Shown piece after piece: positions 1 to 12,250 of a DNA stretch of 64,000 nucleotides. Positions within the stretch are counted from its first letter, which is position 1. The number at the start of each line of letters is the position of its first letter. Source of the DNA: Acarospora socialis. Taxonomy: Eukaryota > Ascomycota > Lecanoromycetes > Acarosporales > Acarosporaceae. Below the pieces are notes generated by a model. The model saw nothing but the letters and a program-made list of their open reading frames with translations, searched no databases and was not told where the DNA came from. The DNA lies in the NCBI GenBank assembly GCA_025617375.2, contig JAMYGW020000007.1, positions 1,488,001 through 1,552,000 of the forward strand. Reading direction: 5' to 3'. The translations under genes and the position numbers were made by a program.

Positions 1-538
1 TAGATAAGAATGCTTTCATCAGGCAATCATGCCCTTGTCGGCGACTTGAGGAGAGGCCGTACCTACGCTGACGGACACTCCGACTTTGCTTAACATCCAC
101 GCCGGACCGCTGGTGTGTGCACTCTATATGGGACCGCAGTGGATTTTTGGCGTATGGATGAATGGGTCACGAGATATGTGTTACGCCTTGAGATGGTTAT
201 GTCTTCTATGACTTTTGATTAATATATGCGAAGAGCATGTTAAAGCACGATGTACTCTTGGGCTAGTCGATCTACTGGGAAGAGGAGCGGCTGATTATGG
301 ACACTGTATGGTCCTTACGAGTACTCTTTTGGACTACCTTTCTTCTTGCATCATTTCCAGGCGGACCAGAAGTGGGCACAGCTACATATGCTAGCCTATC
401 CATAGGAGCTATCTGTACGAAGTTACTTCATAAAACAACCTGTGAAAACCCAAGTATATATGAGCTATAGACAATTCTAGAGCAGACCTCGCCACGAGCC
501 CAGCTAGTCGTCGGTTTCTGCACTAAGGGCTGTTCAGG
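1..538. other. Intergenic, no gene seen
   Basis: No reading frame in this stretch resembles a known family. It lies downstream of the 3' end of the MATE-type gene, so part of it may be 3' UTR. No repeat or RNA gene was recognised. Confidence 0.5.
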
Positions 539-2438
539 TCATTGAATCGCTCCACGAACCGGAGGCAATCTCATCCTCCCGCGCAGCAACATCCACGCCC
601 AGATGGCATCGAAAATAGCAACATCGAAGAAACTGAACACCAGACTACCACCGAACACTATCGAATGGTATTTCCAAGCATCATCCGGTGTGATTCCAAT
701 CTTGCTGACAGCAATCGCCCAAGGAAGGACCCAGCAGAGGTTCGAGACAAGTGATTGGTAGAGATACCATCTTGGCCCTGTAGCTAGCAAGATGGCCGCG
801 AGTTGCGTGGAGAGTGCGTAGAATATGTAGCACCAGTCGATAGTCTACTGCGCGTCAGCATGCTTACAGGGGTGGAATATCCAAGGCTGAAGGAAGCCAG
901 TACCTTCCACATTTTCTCGGTAATTGCTGCCACGGTGAGAGATTCGGAGAGGTAGAAGGAAAAGCGCCGAGCACCCCACTCGGCGAGGAAGATGCACAAG
1001 GGCACTTCGACCGCCAAAGCGATGAGACACGAGATGATTGCGGGTCGTACAATCGCTTATGAAGTTAACAAGATCCCCTATAGTAGCCTGGGGTGGAGAA
1101 CTCCATATTGTCACTCACAGACTATATCGCTTCTTGACGCCATAGCCCGACGTGTATTTGGCCCTACTTTGGCTCTCCACCCGCCCCAAGCATGCGCTAC
1201 AAAGACCAGAGTGGAGGCCTCTAGTGCCTGAACAGGTACCATGATCAATCCCCAACGGATGGTATTGAAAACGCCCCATGCCGTAGCGTAGTCTGAGCCC
1301 ATTGAGATTATACCGCTGATAAGCCACAGATAGAGTGCATTGCGAATGGCAGACTCAAGGAATGTTAGGAAGCCTGGTCTTACCAGGATCCTTAGAGCCT
1401 GAAAGCTGGGCCGGACTGAGTTACCATCCTGACGCAGGGTCCGCTGAGAAAAGTGACGGTGCAATAGATGAAGTACATGAGGCCAATGATTGCAGAGCTC
1501 ATGTTGCAGCACAGCTGAATGACGGCCTGCATGTTGACGGTAGGCGTATGAGAGCCAACATGAAACTTCGAGATGATGAGCATATCGAGCATGATGTTGA
1601 TAAGAAACTTAGCGGAGCTGATGAGAAGTGGAATATCTGGTCGATCAAGCGCTCGAGTACACGCCGACACTGAAGTCTCAATTGCAGATGAGAGTGCCGA
1701 GAATGCTGACAACCGCACGTAGGTCAGGGAGGTAGCCCTGACTTCGATAGGTACAAAAACTCCAGCAAAAGACCGGGCATCAGCAACGAAAACGATTGAC
1801 ATGATAGTGCCGAGAAGAGTTTGGAAGATGATCAGTGTATAAGAGAGGCCGACCCGGGAAGCAAATGTCCGTGAAGCCTTGTCTCCTATGATGACCCAAG
1901 CTGCTCGCGGAAGACCTTCGTTCAACACCTCTGCCACTACACCGATGTATGTATACACGTCTGTGGTGACGACCATGCTCTTATCGATGTTCGCAACCCA
2001 GAGTTTACTTAACGTCGCGTAGAGGGCAGGCAGTAGGAACGCACACAGATTGAAGAGAAGAGCTCCAGAATATGTGGAGGCACCCTGTCAACGTATGAGA
2101 GCGGAGGGCCTTAATGACGCTACCAACCTCTGACGAGACCATGGCGCATATTGCTTTTCCTCAACTCCTCCTTCGGACCCGCCCCGCTCTCCATCATTGA
2201 TGCCGGTAGCATGCACCGTTCCGTTGTCTTTCCCAGGTAGCATGGTATAGACGTATGCCTGAGTACGAAGGCCAACTCGAGCAGCGTAGTTGCACCACAT
2301 CGTGAAGTCAGCGAGCGTCCAGCCCCTCTGTTTATGAAAGATCCATTCGTTCACGGCACGTGAATGGTGAGAGTTGATAATCCATGCATGCCGAGACCTC
2401 TCTTCCCAGGGATTGCCCAGGTGCCAGTAGATCGTGCG
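539..2438 (-). CDS. MATE-type multidrug/toxin extrusion transporter, frame broken once
   Basis: This is a polytopic membrane protein that looks like the fungal MATE family, which exports organic cations or metabolites in exchange for protons or sodium. Exons on the minus strand read 2438-2124, 2084 to about 1119, 1055-904 and 844-539. Recognisable segments are [56 protein letters not shown] and a hydrophobic C-terminal part ending PPVRGAIQ. The exon 2438-2124 (start [14 protein letters not shown]) joins in phase through a 39-nt intron, so I take it as the N-terminal region. The initiating ATG, presumably in a further upstream exon, was not found. Near 1430-1460 the frame changes between YFIYC and [16 protein letters not shown] and no intron of realistic length explains it, so the gene may be a recent pseudogene or contain a sequence error. 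Substrate unknown. Confidence 0.75.
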
Positions 2439-2816
2439 CTGTCACATGATCCAATACCAATGGACCAATGATGGTTTTCTATCTCGTGGCCTACCCCTTC
2501 TTGAGCTTCGATCTAGATGGAAGATTGGCCTCTTCACCACAATCTAGATGAACATAATTGAACTTGACACACCCAAGGCCTCGAGGGCCCAAGAGTAAGC
2601 TAAGGTAGGTAAGGTAACTGAACTGGCGGCGGGAGAGCCGCGGGAGAGCTCCCGAAGAGTGCACGGGCCAGGTCTAAAAGTATAGCACCCTTTGATGAGT
2701 TTGAGCAAGAAACATCGTTGACAGTCTGGACAACTTATCAAAACCATTGTAGTGTGACATACTTGTCTATCTCTTCGTATCATTGTCTTATTATAACACA
2801 GCCCTCAACCAAAAAC

Positions 2817-4484
2817 ATGTTAGCGACAGTCAGAACAGCAACGAGGCAAGCTGCCGTACCCCGTACTGTAACTCGAACACTTGCGGCGGGAAGATCCTCA
2901 TCAACTTGGGCCAACGTGCCTCAAGGGCCACCTGTGAGCTTTTCCTGATGATATGTCACGGAACAACGCTAACGTTCAGGGCAGGATGTAAGATAATTAG
3001 ATAAATTCTCTGTGCGCAATGCTAATGCATCGCTGACCAACAGGCTATCCTTGGTAGGCTACATTGGCATGGACCATCATGTGCTGAATGCGCTGATCAA
3101 AATAGGTATTACTGAAGCTTTCAAAGCAGACAGCTTTACGGAGAAGATCAATCTAGGTGTTGGGGCGTACCGTAAGCACCTCGTTCCTTTATCGCGTTGT
3201 CCATTCTCTAACTACTGTGTCGATACAGGTGACGATAAAGGGAAGCCATATGTCCTGCCTTCAGTTCGTACTGCCGAAAAGAAGGTTGTTGAGTCAACGC
3301 TTGACAAGGAATATGCTGGAATCACTGGCGTGCCATCGTTCACCAAGGCTGCAGCTCTGCTCGCGTACGGCCCAGATTCAGCTCCTGTAAAGGAAGACCG
3401 CATTGCTATCACTCAATCTATATCCGGTACCGGCGCGCTTCGAATCGGAGGGGCTTTCTTGGAACGCTTCTACCCAGGCGCGAAGAAGATCTACATTCCC
3501 ACTCCGAGTTGGGCCAATCATAACGCAGTCTTCAAGGACTCAGGACTCCAGGTTGAAAAGTATCGATACTACAACAAGGACACGATAGGGTTGGACTTTG
3601 ATGGCATGGTAGAGGATATAAAGTCGGCGCCGAAAGGCAGTATGATCTTGCTGCACGCTTGTGCGCACAACCCTACTGGAATCGACCCTACCGAGGCACA
3701 ATGGAGGCAGATCAGCAAGGTGGTCAAGGACGGAGAGCACTATGTGTTCTTTGATATGGCATACCAGGGGTTTGCCAGTGGCGATACCAATAAGGATGCA
3801 TATGCCGTTAGACAGTTCATCAAAGACGGTCATAACATCTGTCTGGCCCAAAGCTTTGCCAAGAATATGGTGAGCAACGGTCGAGTCTCTTTCGTAACCT
3901 TCTGCTGACACCATCAAGGGTCTGTATGGTGAGCGTGTGGGAGCTTTCTCGATCGTGTGCGAGTCTGCAGAGGAAAAGAAGAGGGTAGACTCTCAGCTTA
4001 AGATTCTTGTCCGGCCGTTGTACTCGAACCCGCCAATCCATGGCGCTCGCATCGCTTCCGAGATCTTGAACAATGCGGCGCTGAACAAGCAATGGTTGGA
4101 AGAGGTCAAGGGCATGGCGGATCGAATTATCAGCATGCGGGCGCTCCTGAAGGAGAACCTAGAGAAGCTTGGCAGCAAGCACGACTGGGCCCACATCACT
4201 TCTCAGGTACCAATGATCAGATTACATCCTGGCGCAATCGGCAATGACTAAACATGTTTCTAGATTGGCATGTTCGCATACACTGGGCTAACACCGCAGC
4301 AAATGGACACACTGGCGAAAGAGGTATGAATGGTCAACAGTCTTTATTAAACCGCAGATGTCAGCTAACCTCCATTCTCCAGCACTCGGTCTATGCAACT
4401 AAAGATGGCCGGATATCAGTCGCCGGCATCACCACAGGCAACGTGAAGCGGTTGGCGGAAGCTATTCACAAGGTCACAAGCTAG
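2817..4484 (+). CDS. AAT1: Aspartate aminotransferase, mitochondrial
   Basis: A PLP enzyme that interconverts aspartate and 2-oxoglutarate with oxaloacetate and glutamate, and serves the malate-aspartate shuttle. Seven exons: 2817-2933, 3044-3053, 3106-3171, 3229-3869, 3919-4206, 4264-4323 and 4383-4484. All junctions keep the frame. The N-terminus is rich in Arg, Ala, Ser and Thr with no acidic residue, as in a mitochondrial presequence. Class I aminotransferase marks are [29 protein letters not shown] and the PLP lysine in [18 protein letters not shown], which is split by the fourth intron. The second exon is only 10 nt (GCTATCCTTG), but it is needed to give the family sequence [14 protein letters not shown]. 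Length is about 430 residues, normal for the family. The gene is divergent from the MATE-type gene, with a short shared upstream region. Confidence 0.95.
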
Positions 4485-6778
4485 CGACGCAAGCCAGAGA
4501 TGCAAGCCACTTTGGTCGATTTCATTTCTGTCCCGAATAATATCCAGCATAGATGTTAGAGGAAGGATATAGGACCAGCGCTTTTCTTTCTTTGTCAATG
4601 TATAATAATTGAAGCCGTGCCTCTCCGTCCACCTCCGCAAGGCGTTCCTATCATGGTATGTCACCGTGCAGCTGACCTTTCGGGTCTGCCGGCTGACCGG
4701 CTCAGATCTCAACTGTTACTGTGCTCTATCTACCTATGGATTACAGCGGTGTCACACCATTAGGATTGAGCTGGAGGTACAAGTCACACACTCAGGGACT
4801 GCAGACATGATTCCCACGTCGAGCATGGTGGAACCCATGTCGGTGAGAGTCAACTCGTACTCGTTGTAGGAGGAGGGATCCTCCCCGTTATTATTGTCGA
4901 CTCTTGAACGCAAGTCCGAGGTGCTTCTTCAGCTACCGTTTCAGGTACAAGTCACGTGGAAGAAGGATATGGTGCGCTTATTCTATCCTCGGACAACTCC
5001 GGTAAGCGTACCATATCCTCCCACGCGACTCGTACCGTTTCGATCGCCGCGAGCACTCCTCAAACGCGGCTCACCAACTTGAATCATGTGCAGATGACGG
5101 GGATTGAAGGGGTCCGGGACTGGGGCTTGGCTGACGTCTCTCATGCTCCACTTTCCATGAGGTGTCGTCAGATCTACACGACTTTCTCAATGGACCCTCT
5201 TCCAGACTCTACACAGTTGCCTCATCGATTCACAGTGACCAAAGGGTATCGCACAAGATACCATAAAGATCAGACTACACATACAGTACCTTAGTTATTC
5301 CCCCTTATTTTTTCCATCAGAAGGCTACCAAAGGTTAGAGATGGCAGTCCCAGCCCATGCCACGGCGTCCCTGATGAGGCAAGATCGACGAGCCGGTAAC
5401 TTAGCGTCGCTGCATGCAGGAAGGTATGGCGCCCGCAGATACCCACCCTTACACTTCCCATGCACTTTGACATCATCGTTAATCTGTTCTGACGCGCTTC
5501 TTTCGCTTGCACTTTACCTGTAAGTCCACTCGAACTTCTCACAATCCTTCGTAGGAGGATTCACTCTGTAAGTGATCGCGTAGGAGATTACTGACGGTTA
5601 ACGGGTGATGGGAGATCTCGGTACGACAATCCAACGACACGGTACGAAGTTAGAAGGTACCGGCAGGGAGAGGCGTGGAATCCAAATTTCCTGTACGAAG
5701 TAGAGCTGCATGCACGCAGTTTGTTCGGGTCGAAGAATCAACACCACCAATCTCGGTCATGTAGGCTGAAGCTACTCTACCTTTCTACACACAACTGTAC
5801 CATCATATCCTTTAAAACTGTAAGGTATTCGAGGAATCAAGAGGATGCCGGATCCGATGAAGCAGAACCTCCCGCCATGTCTGTTACAATACCTTATAAG
5901 ATAGGGACTCGTATCTGCTCCGTATCTACCCATGACCATAATCTTTGGCGAAGGGGTGAATGATCTCCATCAGATGATCTCGCCGACATGTCTGACCTCC
6001 CTCCTTTACCCTCTTTAACCTCTTTGACCTATAAAAAGGTACCTTAGAACATAGATTGCTATAGCGGTCAAACTACCTACCATATCCGACCGACCACCTA
6101 AAGGTACCCCCAAAGAACTCGAACCTTCCCCTGCTACCGTACTTGACAATTTGCGAGCTCTGGTAAAGGTAAGACCCCACGCACAGCTTACCTTACCTTA
6201 CTACCTATCCTCCCTGTCACTCCTTCGAAAAACCCCTCAAAGGCTGTAGCAGAGATCATCTATCACCCCCCCTTACCTATCAGCGTATTTACAAGCACTC
6301 CTACTTATACTCATCCACAGTTGATTTTATTCTTTAAAACCTAGCCTCTTCAGCTTTCGAGGATCCAAATACGCCCAAAAGCTTCCCCCTCCCCCTCCCT
6401 GCATATCACTCAACACCTATCATTACAATCGCTTCCATCCTCTTCTTGACCTCTGTTGGACTTGGCCCAAGCGGGCACTCACACGCTTTATTGGTTCTCT
6501 CCGAGTGGCTAAAACCTCACGGTTCAGGCTAGCTTCAGCACATCAAGCTCTCGGGACTCCCTGCCGTCAACTGCTCGACATTCCAACCCGAATATCTACG
6601 GTTGATCAGAATCACCCGTTCGATACATATACCGCACCGTCTGCTCTTCTTTCCTCTTCGGGTTCACGCACAGCACGGCCTGACGAGACACCTCACATAC
6701 CACAACACACGGGCATCTACTACATTCACATACAATTCAATAGAGCCGATCCAAAAGGCAGTCACATATTCTGTGGTA
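4485..6778. other. Long non-coding stretch between AAT1 and YPD1
   Basis: About 2.3 kb without a believable gene. Short reading frames here have no family features. It holds the imperfect inverted repeat at 4944-5036, a 13-nt direct repeat (AGGTACAAGTCAC at 4775-4787 and 4943-4955), and a pyrimidine-rich tract from about 6000 onward, typical of a fungal promoter and 5' leader, just before YPD1. Confidence 0.5.
4944..5036. repeat. Imperfect inverted repeat with 22-nt loop
   Basis: The left arm (4944-4980) and right arm (5003-5036) are reverse complements with a few mismatches and a small indel. The best core is GGATATGGTGCGCTTA against TAAGCGTACCATATCC. The outer parts, GGTACAAGTCACGTGG and the complement of CCACGCGACTCGTACC, differ by A/G changes only. 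It could be the remnant of a fold-back element (MITE-like) or a hairpin-forming site. No flanking target duplication was recognised. Confidence 0.55.
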
Positions 6779-7414
6779 ATGACGAGCACGTCGCAGAGAT
6801 CGGAGGCCGTCGAAGAGCGGGTAATATACACCAGCTTTACCTGCCTTCACCTACACTTTACCAGCGAGGCACGGGACACTAGTGAACGAGCTGACCAATA
6901 GAATGTACAGAGTGATGCAGGGTCGACCGGCATCTTGGACCTCGGTGACAGCATCGACATGGTCACTTTTGAGCAGATCCTTGAGATGGATGACGATGAG
7001 GAAGAGAGGGAGTTCAGCAGGGGCATAGTCTACGGCTTCTTCGACCAAGCCGAGGCTACCTTCAGGGAGATGGACGCGGCGCTGTAAAGTCCCCTTCGAA
7101 TCTGTCCACAACACGTTTCTTGATGATGCTGAATGGCTCTAACGTGACACGACAGGCAAGAAGGAGACCTGAAACAGCTCTCTGCACTGGGCCACTTTCT
7201 CAAAGGTTCATCAGCCACCCTCGGATTGACCAAGGTCAAGGACAGTTGCGAGAAAATTCAGCATTACGGTGATCGAAAGGATACGAGTGGAACGGTGGAC
7301 GAGCCGGATGATGAAAAGTGCTTGAATCGTATCAGGGAGACCTTAGCGGTCGTGAAGGTGGAGTATGCCGACGTCGAGAAGACCCTGAAGCGCTTTTTCA
7401 ACGACTCTTCATAA
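6779..7414 (+). CDS. YPD1: Histidine-containing phosphotransfer protein Ypd1
   Basis: The phosphorelay intermediate that carries phosphate from hybrid histidine kinases to response regulators such as Ssk1 and Skn7 in osmotic and oxidative stress signalling. Exons 6779-6820, 6902-7083 and 7156-7414 give 160 residues, the usual size. The HPt four-helix domain starts around residue 30 (DMVTFEQILEMDDD). The phosphorylated histidine is in LGHFLKGSSATLGL, followed by KVKDSCEKIQHYG, the most conserved part of the family. The C-terminal helix ends VEKTLKRFFNDSS. The start at 6779 was chosen because it opens an exon that splices in frame. The long pyrimidine-rich region upstream is probably its promoter and leader. 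Confidence 0.93.
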
Positions 7415-8588
7415 CCCTGCGACAAGTGCTTCAGTTGGATAGTTGAACTCAGTAATGAATGCAACAACTATAGAGACAAGTCATTCAAGGGCGCTGGTCT
7501 AAACACCCCTTCGGACGCCATGCGAACCTCCGTATCTCTAGCATGCAACCCTGCAGTCAAACCTTATTTTAAGCCCACAAGCATTTATGTTGAGCCCCTT
7601 ATTCTTGCAGACATCTGACGTCCCTGGTTCCCGTCGAGCTTCCATTGCCCCTCAACTCTTGCCTACATGTGACCCTTCCAGACTGCCAAATGAAGCCTCT
7701 GACCCTTGTACAGCCTCGAGGGTGACATCCGACGCGATTACAACCAATATTCTTCTTCTGTCCTCTCTCTTTCCCGTAGGCTCTCTCCGAGACCCTGAAA
7801 TGACAAGTGACGTCTGAGATCAGCGCAGTAACCACGTCAGCGGGAGCGGACCACATGCTGTCCGCAGTGAAGATCTTAGGGTCTAGACCTCAGCCTCCTG
7901 TCCCAATCGACCTTTCCTGCCGCTTCTATTCGCCGGAGCAGGCGTACCGAGTACCTACTGCATGTTCAACCTGTCAGGCGCATATAAACGACATGACAGC
8001 AATGAACCACCCGAACAACGGCCTGTCGTCAGCATGCATGTGTGTAACCGATTGCGCACGAACCCTTTCGAATGCAGCTTCGCGGATTGATCGGAAGCAT
8101 GTGCTGTACATCGCACAGGCCGTGCGAGCATCGAGTATCCTATCGCGTATTTGACGGCTTACTTCTGCTCCATTTCGAATTTCCGGCCTGCATGGTGGGT
8201 AGAAGAGGCTGCAGAGAGGCTGATATGTGGTGCCACATAGCATCCTTTGGGCCACCGTACAACCAGACCCTCGACATCCTTTGGAGCCTCATCCGACTGA
8301 CTCGCTCTCGCTGCGCTTCACATACGCACGGAGAATCCTTCCGGTTCCCCGTTCAAACATGAGTTCAAGAGATCGAAGATTTTGACTCGATCTGACTCGC
8401 CATCTACCGGCAGCGATTCAAGCGGCGCACTGACGTGGTTCGCCTTGTCACTTTGGTTCTGATCCCAATACCTCACACGGCTCGGACGCGTACTCCGTAC
8501 ACGTCCACGAGCTACTGTAACCACCGAATTCCAACTGCACAACAACACCGTCCGCGAGCGCTTGGACTCTCATCGACAGTGACACATC
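7415..8588. other. Intergenic, no gene seen
   Basis: About 1.2 kb between YPD1 and the 2H phosphoesterase gene. Open frames on both strands are short and have compositions without family likeness. I see no RNA gene or repeat. It should contain the YPD1 3' UTR and the promoter of the next gene. Confidence 0.5.
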
Positions 8589-9437
8589 ATGCCGCCAAGA
8601 CCGCCACTAACACATTTCCTTTGTATCCCACTGGTCACCGAGTCCTCCAGGGCCAAACTGCAAGCGTCCATCCAGCACTTCACGTCTGACATCACCTCAG
8701 CTGTCTACCCGAGACACACGAGCACCGAAGGTAATCCCAGCTCAAGCACCGAACCCCAAAGCCCAGACGCCACCGACCCGGCACCCCTCTTTCACACATC
8801 CGCAATCCGCCCTCTGACAACACTCCACCTCACGCTGGGCGTCATGTCTCTCCCCACCCCGACAGGCCTCATGGCCGCAACGAACCTCCTTTCCAGCATC
8901 GACCTTTCGAGCCTCCTCTCTCTCGCAACCTCCCCAACCGAACCGCCATCCCGTCCTTCCCCGCAGACTGCCGACACTGACACCACCACCCACGCGTTCA
9001 CACCGCCACCACCACTCACCCTATCCCTACACTCCCTCCACCCCCTCCCAACCGCCCAGAACGCCTCGATCCTCTACGCCAAACCGCACGATGTCAGCGG
9101 TCGGTTGTACCCCTTCTGCACCGCCCTCCGATCCGTTTTCGAAGAGGCTGGCTTCATCCTTGCGGAGAAGAGGGAGTTGTTGCTGCATTGTACGATCGTC
9201 AATACGGTCTATGCACGCGGTGGGAATAGGAGGGGAAGCGGACATGGCCGAGGTGGGAGGAATCGGAGGGATAGAGGACAAGGGAAGTTTGACGCGAGAG
9301 AGGTGGTGGAAAAGTACGGGGGATTTGAATGGATGCGCGAGTCTAAGGTGGAGAGGGTGGGGATCTGTGAGATGGGGGCTAGGGAGGTGGACGGCGAGGT
9401 TAGGTATGTGGAGGTTGCCGGGAAGGAGATGCCTTGA
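8589..9437 (+). CDS. ASCC1/AKAP7-like 2H phosphoesterase domain protein
   Basis: A single-exon protein of 282 residues in the two-histidine (2H) phosphoesterase superfamily, closest in layout to the activating signal cointegrator 1 complex subunit 1 / AKAP7 nuclear ligand-like domain. The two catalytic HxT motifs are visible: HLT in TTLHLTLGVMSL at about residue 80 and HCT in ELLLHCTIVNTVY at about residue 205. The C-terminal part has a Gly/Arg-rich loop (GGNRRGSGHGRGGRNRRDRG), which could bind RNA, followed by FDAREVVEKYGGFEW. No KH domain is present, unlike human ASCC1. The likely role is RNA-end processing or a transcription/translation cofactor function. That is inferred from the family; the substrate is unknown. 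It is convergent with the mannose-6-phosphate isomerase gene. Confidence 0.8.
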   Translation: MPPRPPLTHFLCIPLVTESSRAKLQASIQHFTSDITSAVYPRHTSTEGNPSSSTEPQSPDATDPAPLFHTSAIRPLTTLHLTLGVMSLPTPTGLMAATNLLSSIDLSSLLSLATSPTEPPSRPSPQTADTDTTTHAFTPPPPLTLSLHSLHPLPTAQNASILYAKPHDVSGRLYPFCTALRSVFEEAGFILAEKRELLLHCTIVNTVYARGGNRRGSGHGRGGRNRRDRGQGKFDAREVVEKYGGFEWMRESKVERVGICEMGAREVDGEVRYVEVAGKEMP

Positions 9438-9699
9438 GGGTTTGAGAAGAGATGGAAGGAGATGCTGATACGCCTGGTCGGGCTCGATTGCGGACGGGCG
9501 CTACCAGGCAGGTCTCGCTGCAAAGACCAAAAGAAGCGAATGCCTAGGTGGCAAGTCTGAGGGAAAGAACATCAGTTTCGATGGGATCACTGAATCCGGC
9601 TGGGCACTGATATGAGCCAGGGAAGCGAGACGTTTGCTCGTACACTTTGAATCAGTTCCTGAACTACGACGCTTGGTCAAGATGCCATCTAGTCACGCT

Positions 9700-11209
9700 T
9701 CAGGCTTCCGCATACGCCCGATAAGCCACCATCCCCTTCTCCGACTCGAATTCAACCGCTACACCCTGCCCAATGAAGAACACATAACCTTCCTTGAGGT
9801 CATGGGTCTTGCCTTCCACCTTCATAGTCCCAGTTCCGCTCGTCACAATCATGATACTCGGCCCTTGGACGGCTTCGACGACCTCCTGCTGCTTAGCTTC
9901 CAGCTGTGTCACCAACATATTGAATTCGCTCATCGGCGGCACATACTCCTTGGTTCTACCATGGCGGCCTCTTTTTGACGTTTTGGACGGAAGCATGGCC
10001 TCGTCTGCGGAGTGCGGGGAAAAGGTCAATGCGCTGGTGAAGAGTTCGATGCTGTCGCGGTCAGCGCGGGGGCAGAAGCCGGTGTTGATGACATTGTTGG
10101 ATCGGGCCATGCATTCGACGATATCGCCGGAAAGATAGGCGTGAATGCCGTCTGCGGGCACGAATATGGCGTCGCCTGCAGATAGGACGAGAAAGTTCAT
10201 TAAGAGAAGGGCTATCAGATTTCCTATGAACAAGGGCCGTTAGCAGAGTCCAACGCGAGACCATGCGTATGACATGACATGGGCACTCACCAGGATCTTC
10301 CTTTGAATACTGCTGTTGCAGTCTTGGTAACAAGTCTAGAATGTGTGACTGCTTTCCGAAAGCCTTCATCGGCAGGCTTCCAAGCTGCTGCTGTGTCTCC
10401 GCGATATCTTTGTCTGAAGCGCCAAGGATACTGCGGCAAACAGCCTTGAGAGTCTCATTGTCGAATTTGTTAGAGTTTGCGGGCAAGTACTTCTTCAGTG
10501 GCTCGACGTCGTTGAAGAGTGTTTCAATATCACTCAATGGCTTCCAGCCAACGAAAACCTCGAACTTGGAGAGTGCCACGGCGATCTCAGGCTTGTGATT
10601 GTCGTCAGTGTACTTCTCGGGGTCTTTCTTATGTAATTCCGCTGCCAATTCCTTGTCGGGATGGATCTGAAGTGGCAGAGCTTTCTGTATGGAAAGGATC
10701 TGCAGACTTCGAATCAGCACCATCGAAACAGACGACGCAATGAACCATGATACGATGGATTCACATCGGCTGCACGAACCTTGGGCAGGAATGGTAGGTC
10801 TGTCCCGAATCTGTCGACGACGGGCTTGCCGATGAGTTTCTCCTTGTTGGCGTTCAGGACCTGCTGGAGATCCTCGCCGGATGACAGGACGTATGAGGGA
10901 AGCTCGGGGTACGTGCCCATCCACATCTGCTCCCAGTCAACCCGCTATCCTTAACGCTACCAACGAGAGACGATGAAGCTTTGGGCCTCGAACCTCGGAG
11001 TACTCGGTATCATCGTCAATCTTGAAGTCGGTTCCGGGCGTCTCCGAGCAGTATCGCGCCGCAAGTGAGGCTTTGCCTTTTTTCCCCCATGGGTATTTCT
11101 ACTCGTTCAACCCAATCGTCAGATTATACTGTCGGACCCCATCTCAGTAGGGGGTGTGAAGTAGACGTACGTTGCAGGAACATCTGAGTTGAATTACAGA
11201 GTCGGCCAT
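9700..11209 (-). CDS. PMI1: Mannose-6-phosphate isomerase, type I
   Basis: Zinc enzyme interconverting fructose-6-phosphate and mannose-6-phosphate, the entry to GDP-mannose for glycosylation and cell-wall mannan. Exons on the minus strand are 11209-11171, 11098-10994, 10926-10780, 10699-10291 and 10223-9700, giving 407 residues, close to the usual size. The N-terminus MADSVIQLRCSCNKYPWGKK is typical. The metal-binding region includes LPLQIHPDKELA and, later, GDAIFVPADGIHAYLSGDIVE followed by CMARSNNVINTGFCPR. The start at 11209 is the only in-frame ATG before the first donor. It is divergent from the SART-1 gene across about 1 kb. Confidence 0.95.
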
Positions 11210-12250
11210 GGTGAGTGATGTAGTATTTGAGGTGGGTGATGAGGCCTCGTAGCATATGAGTTGAGATGCACTGTGGGAGGAGGCCTTTCAGCAACGGTAA
11301 ACAAAAACTGTAGACGTGACCGTCACGTCACTATAACTTTATCGATACAGTATGTTCTGGCGGGGTTGCTTCCCGCGAGATCTGCGGCTACGGCTACACG
11401 TTGATCCTTTTGCCGGAAGTCACGCCTATAATTTCCAATTGCGACGACTATCCGAGTGTTGTGTTCCAGAAGCCCATGAATATATTGAACGGACCGTATA
11501 ACGATCAAAAGCTCAAGATGAGATACATAGACTCGCCCACTGCAGTAAACACTACAGAAAGCCCTCCTCCACACCCCTTGCACTACCCCTTACCTCAAGC
11601 CCAACCCCCAAAACCCACAAGAAAACACGAAAACCAAATGTAGGCCAAAGTCATGGTTTATCCCCAACCTCACAGGCCGACGGCCATCGGCAAAGGGAAG
11701 TGGAATATGACGCCCCGCAACCGTGCCCCTGTCCCACCGAGCTCACCCTCCCTACCGAGCAGCAGTGCGAGGAAAGACCCCTACTACCGACAGTAGGTCG
11801 GGGAGCTCAGGTTTTCCAGAAGGCGCCAGCCGCTTTTCTGTCTGAGGTCTGTCGACTGGAAGATTGACATCATGAGTGTCTATCCGAAGATAAGAAGATG
11901 GCTCCATGGATGCGGTCGAACTGTCCGCGATCGATGACCGACTGACTCCCTCGAGAGGGCGTCGGGATCGCGCGACACAGAGCTCGTGGTTGTGAGAGAA
12001 GGAAAAGTGAAGGGCTTTTGCGTTTTTGTGGTTGGGCGCGCCAAGACTTTGGTGAGGCTAGGCGGGGTTGGGGTTAGCGTGCTTTGTGGCATGTAAATTA
12101 CTCGTAAAGGTAGATATTCATCTCAGGTCAGTCGCGGATCAAGGTACACAACGCATCTCACCCAACGGCTCCTTCATTTCACCCGGCTCTCTCTTGTCAC
12201 AGGTGGCTAGTCTGGGAAGAGTATACTTCCACATCACCACCATAACAGTC
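11210..12250. other. Divergent promoter region, PMI / SART-1
   Basis: About 1 kb between two divergently transcribed genes. No reading frame here looks real; the frame open upstream of the SART-1 start has no conserved sequence before MADSLSIEEANRIR. C-rich runs around 11560-11620 are compatible with promoter tracts. Confidence 0.45.

Noticed and set aside
5721-5963. 80-codon plus-strand frame between AAT1 and YPD1
   Set aside because: Composition is random-like and no exon partner was found.
12068-12250. Upstream extension of the SART-1 frame
   Set aside because: The family start MADSLSIEEANRIR begins at the ATG at 12251, and the extension is unlike coding sequence.
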